Part shown: positions 43,584 through 53,292 of the stretch, piece by piece
Numbering within the stretch: the first letter of the stretch is position 1
How the letters are laid out: each line of letters begins with the position of its first letter
DNA from: Acholoe squamosa
Lineage: Eukaryota; Annelida; Polychaeta; Phyllodocida; Polynoidae
Reading direction: 5' to 3'
Length of the DNA stretch: 64,000 nucleotides
Assembly: GCA_949317995.1 (NCBI GenBank)
Contig: OX439040.1
Span: forward strand, 53,085,186 to 53,149,185
The notes under the pieces: generated by a model
Told to the model about the DNA's origin: nothing
The model's input: only the letters and a program-made list of their open reading frames with translations
Database searches by the model: none
Translations under genes and position numbers: made by a program

Positions 43584-43928
43584 CAGGGGCGTAGGAAAAG
43601 GGAGGGGCCAGGGAAGAGTGAGTGAGTAATAGTTGTTTAACGCCATTTCGACAGCTAAGGTCATATTCATGGCGAGAACTAAATTACACAATTTCACAGA
43701 GGAAAGTGACAGTGCCCGCACATATGTGCACCACACACATCCAGAGGGGATAGGAAAGAGGAGATATAGACCCTTTTAAGTGGGCTAGGGAAGCCCTGGG
43801 CCAAGGGGGCCTGCCCCCCCCCCAATAATGAAGAGGTTCCCTATATAAGCCTATATAAAAATATAGCTGGCCCCCCCAACCGAGACCCCTGGGCCCCCCC
43901 CAATAAAAATTTGCTTCCTACACCCCTG
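43584..43928. mobile_element. hAT-like MITE inserted in the LINE, itself holding a SINE
   Basis: Ends CAGGGGCGTAGGAA and TTCCTACACCCCTG are inverted with one mismatch. ccttac occurs at both borders as remains of the target duplication and restores the reverse transcriptase reading across the insertion. About 165 bp remain when the SINE is ignored. Confidence 0.8.
43618..43796 (+). mobile_element. SINE-like repeat, copy 3
   Basis: Standard family body (gtgagtgagtaatagttg to gggctagggaagccc). The duplication is eroded: gggcca on both sides. Confidence 0.82.
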
Positions 43929-44040
43929 CCTTACCTATCATATTGATCACAGTAATCAGACGCCAATTGCTGACTTGTGATAAGTCACCAATCCTAGGTA
44001 TTGGGTGCACTTTCCCATTTTTACCACGATAAAGGAAAAA

Positions 44041-44300
44041 CGGAGCCTGTAATATTACAGTTTATCATATGTGCCAATAAACTTGATTTATGTTTCAATA
44101 AAGCCTTTATCACCATGAGCGTACATCTGCAATATTCGAGGATTTACTAGTTTTGATATCTCTTGCGAGATATTTTCTAGTATAGCCAGAACATAAAACA
44201 AAACAAACATGAGATAGTTTGCATGAGAATAGAAGCTGAGATTAGTTTGCCTGAAATCAACTAAATTTCACTCCCTACATCAGAAATTGTATAACATTAG
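44041..44300. other. Short unassigned stretch
   Basis: AT-rich sequence between the LINE fragment and the next SINE, with no feature recognised. Confidence 0.4.
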
Positions 44301-44314
44301 TACCTATACTATAC

Positions 44315-44548
44315 GGGCTTCCCTAGCCCACTTACAAGGGTCTATTTCTCCTCTTTCCTATCCCTCGGTGGGCTTGCCTAGCCCACTTAAAAGGGTCTAT
44401 ATCTCCTCTTTTCTATCCCCTCGGATGTATGTGGTGCACATATGCGCGGGCATCGATACATTCCTCTGTGAAATTGTGTAATTTAGTTCTCGCCATGAAT
44501 ATGACCTTAGCTGTCAAAATGGCGTTAAACATCTATTACTCACTCACC
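44315..44548 (-). mobile_element. SINE-like repeat, copy 4, with duplicated 3' part
   Basis: Minus-strand copy of 234 bp. The tail segment (gcccactta..agggtctat) is present twice in tandem. Flanked by a 14-bp duplication, tacctatactatac and tacctatactgtac, with one mismatch. Confidence 0.85.
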
Positions 44549-46235
44549 TACCTATACTGTACTATAAATACCCAAACTTCAACTCCAGTATGGAAAAATA
44601 CAGACTGTATAGCATGGGTGTAAAATACGCGTACATATTTTTCAACATTGGCCTGTTACCAGGGAAACGTTCATTTTCTTAGCCTGATGTGCGACAAGAG
44701 ATCCCTATTTAGGTTGACCTGACAGTGGAGCATGGTTACAGTTCCTTACCTGAGTCTGAGGCGGACTGCCCACCTCATTCAGGTAGAGTAAAGAACCAAG
44801 TCCAAGGTAAGCAGCACCAGCCCCGACCCTACCTGACCCCGCCTACATTAGCAGCACACCTGACAACAGCCACTCTCCAACCACTATACACCTAACACAC
44901 TCATAGCAAATATCAACGATAAATACACAAAATCGGCAAGGAGAGAGCCAATGAGACTAGGGTGCGGTACAGTAGGAGTTTTCCTTAAATATTCTGCTGT
45001 AATTAGAATCTACTAGGAAAATGGAAAAAAATTCTACTTATATAAAGCCAAGCAAGGTACTCTAGAACGAAAGAATATAGAATTTAAGTTAGAAACAACA
45101 GGTGGGGATTCCGGGGGGGGGGGGGTTCTTAAAATACATGATAGAGGTAAATGTTATCATCCATATTATAGGCATATAGCTCACAAGAGAACATAAGCAG
45201 TACATAAGCAGTACCATGTATTAAGAACTATCAGAGAACACCGACCCAATTCTTCACAGTAGCACTCACTTTTAATTGCACCTTTTTCCCTAGACCGATT
45301 CTTATTTTCTGGGTGTGTGTAATTAAGTGTCAGTGGCTTATTTAGAACATTACAGGCATGCCCACATCAAAGGTGAACCAGTATTCATGTCAACAAGTCT
45401 AGTGCCACCAGACCAACCAAATATACTGTGCTTATGATATCCAGTGATCTTACTGGTACTATAAATTAAAAACAGTAACAAAGAAATTCCACGAATTTGT
45501 ACAGTGAACGATGAGAAGTTTGCTGGAACAACTACTATTAAAGTTCGGTGGTATTAGAGATTCCGTTTAAATACTATCAGGGACATATTTCAAAATCAGG
45601 CTTTGCAGTGATATTCGTATCTCATAAAATTAAGTATAAAAAGAGATGGAAATCGGCCAACTATCAGTGGCAACCATCAGAAGTCTTTTGTAGACATGTT
45701 GTGTCTGGAGATTAAAGTGGTAAAATTATGAATTGTCAGAAATCAACATTGGACCATGGTAAATTCATCAGACGTCTGAGATGTCATTTAGCATACATTA
45801 CCCAGCAGTCTGTCAGCACCCTGTGCTGTATCCTCACGTATCCTCACCTGCTGCTGTCCTTGGGTACGTAGACCAGGGGTCCACATTAACTTGGGGGGAT
45901 GGGGTGGCTTGTATTATCTGGGGATGCCTCCTCCTGCCCCCTGCTACAGCTGTACAGTTACATCAAAACCTTAGGTGGTTACTTTAGTGTTAATAGACAC
46001 TGTATCTCCGTTCTCTGCTCTCTTCTCCTGGAAGCCGGCCCGCGGCGACCACAGCATACAGACTCACTACTAACTACATGACCTACTTACACCGCCATGC
46101 CACCTGGCGAGCTGCCAGACAACTACTACTCACCCCCCCCCCCACACACACACACAGACACACAACACACATACCCTGCGTCCCTCCCACCACCACCATG
46201 TCGATCCTCCTCCTGTTGACGACATGGACACAAAG
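44549..46235. other. Unassigned intergenic stretch
   Basis: Only short ORFs and a poly-G run near 45112 are seen. No gene or RNA is supported. Confidence 0.5.
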
Positions 46236-46471
46236 TACCGTAATCTCCCACGTATAAGACGCGTCCTCTAGGCCAAACAAATGCATTGTGAGTCTTATAG
46301 GATTTCTTCAAGTTGGGGGTGCGTCTTATACGAGGGGTAATTTTACTATAGAAATGTACTAATCTTACAAATTCCATCCTTAAAATGTGCGTCTTATACG
46401 CAAAAATGCATGTGTGAGTTTGGGGTGCGTCTTATACGCGCAGCGCGTCTTATACACGGGAGATTACGGTA
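46236..46471. mobile_element. Pogo-like MITE P1, complete copy
   Basis: 236 bp including flanking TA. Ends TACCGTAATCTCCCACGTAT and ATACACGGGAGATTACGGTA are inverted, and pairing continues into ataagacgcg/cgcgtcttat. A TA duplication and such ends fit Tc1/mariner-pogo MITEs. Other copies or fragments: 38834-38915, 39060-39110, 42597-42790, 49276-49370. Confidence 0.82.
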
Positions 46472-47392
46472 ATGTGTCCATACGGTGGTGGAGGTGGTGG
46501 GTGTACATGTATTGAGAGCCGGCATAGTTAGGATCAATACCTGGCTGTATGCTGTCATTGTGGAGCACAGTCATACATCACATTTGTCTATTATATATTT
46601 AAAGCTACAACTGTTAGACCCGTGTCCTCTCACACCCATCCGAGCCTAGGCAGATCCCTTCTACAGTAGGCTATACCATACATACACACACACTCACACA
46701 CACTCCCACCATGATAATAAAGCCTCCCTCACCGACCCTTACTCCTAGAGTCTAGACATATCCTACTGCACTAGTATGTACACTTCGCTCACTCAATTTA
46801 ATAGACAGGTCTATTGTACAATCACGCACTTCTACTGACACTATGTGTTTCTCCTCATCCACCATAGCCTTTTTCCATCCAGTGCAGAAGGAAGGTGTAA
46901 CAACATCTTACTGTCTGACCTCCCTTATACACTATTCTAGGGAGCAGAACTCCGGTTACTAAGGACCTGGCAAAGGATCAAATTACATAGGGAATGTACT
47001 AAGAAAAGTCACCTTTTTGCTGATTTCTTTTCAAATATTAGGGTTAGAAAATAATGCAGTAAGTGTGTGATGCAAATTTTAAATATCTTTCAGAATTTGT
47101 AATGCACTTTCCTGTAGGTGGTCTAGATCTTTCCTAATAAGGGTTAACACCTTTTTCTAGTACATTTCCTATTTAATCTAACCCTTCATGAGGATTCTTA
47201 TCAGTAGGGAGATAAGCCTGATAAGGGCTGCGCTGGTTGCTATGGCGTTACAGCTTCTCCCAAGAATAGGGCACTAGCATATCAGGTCATGGAGGCTGCC
47301 ATCTTGTTTTGCATCATGGGTAGGCCCCCCAGCTCCACAGCATTGCATTCTAGGTAAATGTCTTATCAGCCACTGTTCACACCTCTGAACAA
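46472..47392. other. Unassigned intergenic stretch
   Basis: No gene, RNA or element ends are supported. Confidence 0.45.
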
Positions 47393-47393
47393 G

Positions 47394-47551
47394 GCTTTTG
47401 ACGGGATTTTTTTGCAATGCGCTAATTGCACACTTTTTAGCAAATACAATGCGCCATTCTGTAAATGAATGGCCATTCTAGCCATTTAAATGCGACATTT
47501 AAGCATTAAATGTGTGCATTACGTACTGCGCAGCCCTGTCAAAAGCCCTGC
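47394..47551. mobile_element. Small hAT-like MITE related to 33444-33929
   Basis: Inverted ends ggcttttgacggg and ccctgtcaaaagcc flank about 158 bp with aatgcgccattctg inside. The family resemblance is in the gcgccatt phrases and the GCGCAGCCCTG end. Confidence 0.6.
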
Positions 47552-47554
47552 AAT

Positions 47555-47960
47555 GGTGATTGGTAACACTGATAAGGGTGACACGCTGCCCCCTGCCCCC
47601 ATCTTAATTGCCCTAAGTAACTCCCTATTGTTTCAGGTGTGAGAGAAGTGGATTATCTTGATAGGGATACAATGGAATGGGTGTACTCAATCTTGGTGAC
47701 ATGTGACATCTTATTGAAATCTGAAGGTTTTATTTCTAATATATTTGAACTATTAGGTTTAAAGTAAGCTTATCTAGTTGAAGTTTAAAGTATTTGCTAT
47801 ACATAGATATAATTTTTTAGAAAATAACTTCATGTAGTTGAAGAGGAAGAGACCATCAAAGTAAACTATACAAAGAAGCCAAATGTTGATCTAGCCGCCG
47901 ACTACATGAGCCACCTAGCTGATTCTCTCAGTGCTAGCAATATGCTAGTACTGTATATTG
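47555..47960 (+). repeat. R2 repeat, copy 3, followed by R1 copy 4
   Basis: Landmarks ctattgtttcaggtgtgag and gactacatgagccacctagc match the other R2 copies. An R1 fragment (gacctagcgggatacatta) follows immediately at about 47960-48060. Confidence 0.7.
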
Positions 47961-48060
47961 ACCTAGCGGGATACATTATTAACCAATCAGAAAATTCACT
48001 TTATTCAGTGCAGACACTTACATAACAACTGGTCCCCATCATGCTGCCTGATATATAAGC

Positions 48061-49275
48061 AAATGTCAACGACCATGGACTATTTTTGCATCGTATTTCC
48101 CGCACTGAGTCTACACGGCACGTTACGATGTAGGCTACATCCTTGTATAACATGTAACATGAACCCCCACTATGCACAAATCAGAGGCTTATTCATTGCC
48201 TTTTTTCAAATTCTATAACCAAACCCTCTGTAAGGGTATAGCAACATTCACACATGCAAACTGCGGAAAAGTTATTGATCAAAAGTTATTGAACTCATGC
48301 CCCAAGATGCCCATGCCCTATGATGTCAATATCCCATCATGCCCATGCCCCATGATGCACATGCCCCATCATGGTAGCAGTGTCATTGATATCCAATTCA
48401 TTTCGATTATGATTATCACCATTTTTATCTTGATAGTTCGAATATATCAATCATTTTGACACAGGCCAAAATAGCCTTGAACTGGGCCTTCTAACAGTGA
48501 AAGAATTTTTCAAATATTCCAAATAGAAGAAAAGTTAGCGACACTTGTATATTCCCTCTCTTTGGTGGAAGATTGAGGCATTTGAAAATATTTCTTTTAT
48601 ATTATTGACTATTCTTATCCCTGACACTTTGATCAATAACTCTGATTTATTAAGATTTTTTTTTTATGAAATTCTTTCATTTTCACCTACATCACTGGGA
48701 GTAGTCACACAACTTTTTTTTTCAGGGGCCTAAAAACAAGTTTGACATCATCGACACATGAAGATAGGGATTTTTGGTCAAAATAGTAGGCTAGAGGTGA
48801 AGGTATAGGGCTCTGTATGGAGGCCTAGTGGAACGGCCATTGCTTGATCCCGCACCTGGCCTGATAATCACTGATGAGAACCAGCATGACAAAGGTGGTA
48901 AAAGATGTCTTGCAGGGTTCTCCAGAAGGATCAAAAAGCACACAGGTCATTTCTGAAGGTAAGTGCTGCACAACACGCGTCTCATCCCCCAATGAGGATA
49001 CAATTTCAAAAAGAATCTGAGATGAATAAGATTTAATGCGTGCAATCATGCACGACTGGCCCAGGTTGCCCACTACCTACCCAAGGGGACTGTCAATATA
49101 TAGTGACAGTGTGTCAAAGACTCAATGCTTAAGGCTATGGAGGATGCACCCATTATTGCTTGCATGTTTCATTGGCAAATAACTCCTCGCCTGGCGAGTT
49201 AAGCATTGCACAATACGAGCAGGTCTTGAATAATGCAAGGAGAATTAATATCAAATATGTTACTTGCCTGACAAT
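48061..49275. other. Unassigned stretch with a catgcccy simple repeat
   Basis: At about 48295-48375 the phrase catgccccatgatg and variants recur six times. The short ORFs here are not convincing. Confidence 0.45.
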
Positions 49276-49370
49276 ACCGTAATCTCCCGCGTATAAAGCG
49301 CGTCTTATACGCGAATCAGACCATGGGCGGGTCTTATACGCTGCCTTGAGTGGGGGGTGCGCTTTATGAG
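49276..49370. mobile_element. Pogo-like MITE P1, left-end fragment
   Basis: Begins accgtaatctcccgcgtata and has gcgcgtcttatacgcg, matching the P1 family. The right end is not found. Confidence 0.65.
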
Positions 49371-49790
49371 CTGGTTTTTCTGATATGTCAATTGAGATCA
49401 GGTTGGGTATGATGCTGAACGTATGTTTTTTTTTAATGCCACAAATGAGGTGTGACCAGAAGTAGAACTTATCTCTAACATTGTATCATCAGTTCTTTTG
49501 ATTTCTCTTCCTACACTCATGTTTCCATCAATGTTGTAGCATGTTAGGGAATGAATTTAAATCATAACCTTATCTAAACATAGTCGGAACATCTGTTCTT
49601 AAGTCAAACATAAAGCAAGTGTATATAAATGGTATACTGGCTCTATCTGGTGGCACTTCTAGGAACCATTCCCAGTGAATACGCGATTTTAAATGATGGA
49701 TATTATTATACAGGGATAATAACCTGTATGATACAGGGATAATAACCATCAATATCCATAATATTAGGCATAGTCTATCCTCTCAAAACA

Positions 49791-49950
49791 GAGTGAGTGA
49801 GTGAGTAATAGATGTTTAACGCCATTTCGATAGCTAAGGTCATATTCATCATGGCGAGAACGACATTACACAATTTCACAGAGGAATGTTTCAGTGCCCG
49901 TGCATATGTGCACCACACACATCCGAGGGGATAAGAAAGAGGAGATACAG
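49791..49950 (+). mobile_element. SINE-like repeat, copy 5, 3'-truncated
   Basis: Starts gagtgagtgagtgagtaat and stops after aagaggagatacag, lacking the gggctagggaagcccg tail. No clear duplication was found. Confidence 0.78.
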
Positions 49951-50030
49951 AAATAAACTTTATGAAGGCTTGGCATAGTCATACATCTGGCGTTTCCACA
50001 GGCGAGGGCGATGTTATGAAACAGAATTAA

Positions 50031-50389
50031 GTGAGTGGTCATTATTTATCAACGCCGTTGATAAGTAATGACCACTCACGTACCCCCCCTCAAACCCAAC
50101 CTCCCCCCGTTGACAACGGGGGGAAGGGTGGGTTTGAGGGGGGGCGTAAAAAATTCAGACCCCTCTTGAGGGGGGGGGGGCTAAAAAAATTTACCCTCTT
50201 TTTAGCAAAAAAAGCCAGCACGCTACTATAGATCAAATAGGGGCAGGAAAATTCTCCGCGCCTCCGGCGTTGGGGGGGGGTGCAAAAAAAATTGACTGCC
50301 GTCGAGGGGGGGTGCATAAAAAAATTTTGCGCGTTCATGCGAAAACCCACCATCCCCCCTGTTGATAAATAATGACCACTCCATAAAGA
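50031..50389. mobile_element. Harbinger-like MITE H2, copy 2, with an internal end-to-end palindrome
   Basis: The left terminus gtgagtggtcattatttatc is followed at once by its own inverted copy, gataagtaatgaccactcac, then by the body shared with 35981-36270 and by a right terminus gataaataatgaccactcc. Three copies of the end therefore occur. Confidence 0.75.
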
Positions 50390-50391
50390 CT

Positions 50392-50567
50392 CTTTGAAAA
50401 AGGTCGACATGATCGGGGTTGACAGTGGCGACGAAACCGTGGCGACAACGACAAGCCTTGCCACTTGGGTCTTGACTAGAGGTTGGCACTGCAGTGCCAG
50501 TGTCGACTTCTGAGTTCTGTTTCAAAATCCAACTACTCAGTAAGAGTAAACCACAGAGGAAAATCAT
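50392..50567 (-). CDS. Possible secreted-peptide exon
   Basis: From the ATG at 50567 the minus strand encodes a hydrophobic start, MIFLCGLLLLSSW, that looks like a signal peptide, followed by a segment with KACRCRHGF. The frame then runs on into the H2 MITE, where the translation is nonsense. It may be a first exon whose 3' part was invaded by the MITE, or a chance ORF. No domain is recognised. Confidence 0.22.
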
Positions 50568-50924
50568 TCAAATCAATAATATATCTACCTACCTCTAGGT
50601 TTCTCCACAGCACCCACGAATCTCCTTTAGTAGGCTTTACTTCCAGAGAGAATCCTCTCGTCGTTCAAGAAGGCCATGTTATTTGCTTCAGGTGTCAGGA
50701 ATAAAAATGGCTGCTGGATTACCACAATGCCTATGGACGAAACCTAGCGGTACTACACGAAAATATCTCCCCATAGGTAAAGCATTTAGCCATTTTAATC
50801 CGATAGATGACACCACGACACGTTAAGGACAGTTCTACAAGGAGCGTGGTAAGCATCCGGGTACCTGCTGACCTAGATTCTCTGCATACCCGGTAGGCAC
50901 GCGTCCTGACCTCCCTAGAAACAA

Positions 50925-51190
50925 TTTCTTGTGAATTCACGTGAAATTCATGTGATTTCACAAGAAAATTTGGTGTAATTCATGTTATTGATCACGTGAA
51001 TTCACATGAATTTGTGAGCAGCAATTCACGTGAAATTCAGCAGTCACATGAAATTCATGCGATTTCATGTGAATTTCACATGACTTTCACATGTAGGCCT
51101 ACATGCATCTGATAATAAAATGTGAAGAACTCGTGAAATTCACAAGATTTCACAAGAATTTCTGTTGAACCAAATTTTCACCAAATTTAC
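50925..51190. repeat. Palindromic ttcacrtgaa motif array
   Basis: About 265 bp are built from variants of gtgaaattcatgtgatttcac and its inverted forms, including three CACGTG hexamers. The repeats are short, inverted and irregular, unlike a normal microsatellite. Confidence 0.75.
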
Positions 51191-51389
51191 TCGTGTCAAA
51201 GTGGTGAAAAGTCGTTCCTTGTTTCCAGGGCTACGTCTCTTGGTCCATTCAGAACCACAGTACAGTAGGGTAAGAGGCTGCAGAACACTAATTATTTTTC
51301 CACTGTTGGCCTATATAGCTTTTGGGCGAAAATAAAATACTTGTGCAAGTATCTGGGCTTAGCCACTATTATGGGTGTGGACCACTAAA

Positions 51390-51612
51390 TTTGACATGGT
51401 GACATGGCAATTTCTTAAAATCGACATGTGACATGAGAGGTTCTTAGAGGTGACATGGGACATGGGGATTTAAGTGACATGTGACATAACCATTTCTTAA
51501 AATCGACATGTGACATGAGAGGTTCTTAGAGGTGACATGGGACATGGGGATTTAAGTGACATGTGACATAACCATTTCTTAAAATTGACATGTGACATGG
51601 GGGACCCCCCAT
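51390..51612 (+). repeat. Dispersed repeat R3, copy 2, with tandem duplication
   Basis: A roughly 80-bp unit with ttcttaaaatcgacatgtga, gaggttcttagaggtgacat and gacatggggatttaagtgac is present twice in tandem and ends gggggacccccc. Related to 37530-37920. Confidence 0.7.
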
Positions 51613-51995
51613 CCACACCCCCACTATTATTTTCTTGTAGATATACATTTTTCCCAATAATTTAGGGCCATGGCATGTGGTACAATGTGATTAACTTTTT
51701 TGCTATAGGTCTTAGAGTGCGGACATACCCAGATTTGGGGGTTTTGCAGTGAATGATTTCAATACATTCTCTAATTAAATAGAGTGCACCCCCCTCAACT
51801 TACCATCAAATATCAGCCTAAATAACACTCAAATCGATTAATATACACCCTAAGGATTAATTTGATACCTGGTTTGCCTACCCACTGTCAGATTTTAGAC
51901 CAATAATCTTTGTACAACACCCTTCAGTGCGGAGCTACAAAGTGTCTCCTGCTGCCACCTCCCGCCAATTAGTGTTCTGCAACCAAGAGGGGGTA

Positions 51996-52279
51996 GTGAG
52001 TGAGGTGAGTAATGGTTGTTTAACGCCAAGCCGACAGCTAAGGTCATATTCATGGCGGAAAAAGTACATTAGACATCACGTCACAAAGGAATACATGTGC
52101 CTGTGCCCGTGCATATGGACACCAGACACATGTAAGAAAGAGGGGACAGGAAAGAGGAGATTCAAGGAACGAATATGTGCCAGTGCCCATGCATATGGAC
52201 ACCACCCACACTCAGAGAGGATAGAAAAGCAAGACATAGACCCCTTTTAAAGATGGCCTGGGGCTGGGGAGGCCCGGGT
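51996..52279 (+). mobile_element. SINE-like repeat, copy 6, long variant
   Basis: 284 bp. The middle segment around gcccrtgcatatggacacca is duplicated. Flanked by the 11-bp duplication aagagggggta (51985-51995 and 52280-52290). Confidence 0.85.
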
Positions 52280-52428
52280 AAGAGGGGGTAAGAGGACCTT
52301 TGGGGTAAAAGGTCCTTTAGCCCTCATAACCAAGGTACTAGTTGTATGCAGCCATTTAACACTTGGAAGTAAGGATAACTTCAAGGAGATCTCTTTTGTA
52401 GGTTTTCATAATGATTGGATGAGAAAGA

Positions 52429-52510
52429 GTTAAAGGCGCTCTGAATCGAGGACCTTCGTCCGCCGACGTTAGCACTTTGGCGGACGTAGCTGATTCAGAG
52501 CTCCTTTAAC
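52429..52510. mobile_element. 82-bp double hairpin flanked by TTAA
   Basis: Outer arms AGGCGCTCTGAATC and GATTCAGAGCTCCT sit inside TTAA on both sides. An inner stem CGTCCGCC/GGCGGACG adds eight GC-rich pairs. TTAA duplication suggests a tiny piggyBac- or Kolobok-type MITE. Confidence 0.65.
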
Positions 52511-53292
52511 TTATCAGACATTCAATATTTTTAATATAACTGTAAAGATCATTGTGCTCAATTTGAGATAATTAGAAATAAAAGGGTCCTAAAAAAATAT
52601 GCATGGATTTTTGGGTAGCAAGTTAAATGGGTTCAAAGTATTAGGTGAGGTATTATTAGATAAAGGGGTGAAGGGTAGGTCATAAAGATACATTTTTTTT
52701 ACCTTACACTTTGTTCCAATACCTACATGGGCTTTTGAGATGAACCTTATCTTATCAATTACAATTACAATTTTATTTTACAATTTTATTTATTCACATC
52801 CTCATCAGAGGTAAAGGAAAGAAAATAAGAAAAGAAATCAGCTCTAGCCGATACTTACAATGGCTTCACTGAGTTACAAGTGTATAAACATTACAAGTGT
52901 GATAATAAGTTTACATATAAATGAATGCAAATACTTGAAACAGAAAAAGATCAACTTAGTACCTGACTATGTACATTTGAAGTAGGACACAAAAGTACTA
53001 CTGATAATACTTCATCCAGTGGATGTGAGGGCCAGGCAAATCTGGCAGTACCAATAAAATAAGTTGAGATTCTCGGTCTCCAGCACCGATGAGCACCATG
53101 TTGACTATAGTAAACGGTGTGAAGACGGTATGAGGTATAGGAGCACCACACAAACTACCTAATTTGACTAGTGTGTCCTAATGACAATATAAAGTACAGT
53201 ACACAACTCTAGCTATCCAACTTTTATCTATCCACCATGGTAAGATTGACAGGTCAATATGCGATGAAACAGTTACACTATGCTTTGGGCTA

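Larger units (their letters stand above)
42791..44040 (-). pseudogene. Broken LINE reverse transcriptase
   Basis: On the minus strand, reading from 44040 down, a segment with SNWRLITVINMIGK continues after a MITE insertion as VVEKSVHGDL. The finger-palm region follows with LDLRKAFDTVNH, GVPQGSVLGPLLF and the catalytic YADD. After a frameshift near 42980 the thumb resumes (NYLGINLDTHLSF) to about 42800. The pattern is that of an APE-type non-LTR reverse transcriptase of the CR1/jockey kind. The endonuclease and ORF1 are absent. Interruption by a hAT-like MITE, itself interrupted by a SINE, and the frameshift show it is dead. It is a different family from the LINE at 52757-59119. Confidence 0.88.

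Noticed and set aside
42984-43736. N-terminal part of the 250-codon ORF as genuine protein
   Set aside because: The first 58 or so codons come from the SINE and MITE; only the downstream part is reverse transcriptase.
44287-44623. ORFs beginning MWCTYARAS or similar (also 55539-55733 and 43736)
   Set aside because: These are translations of the SINE tail and recur with each copy.
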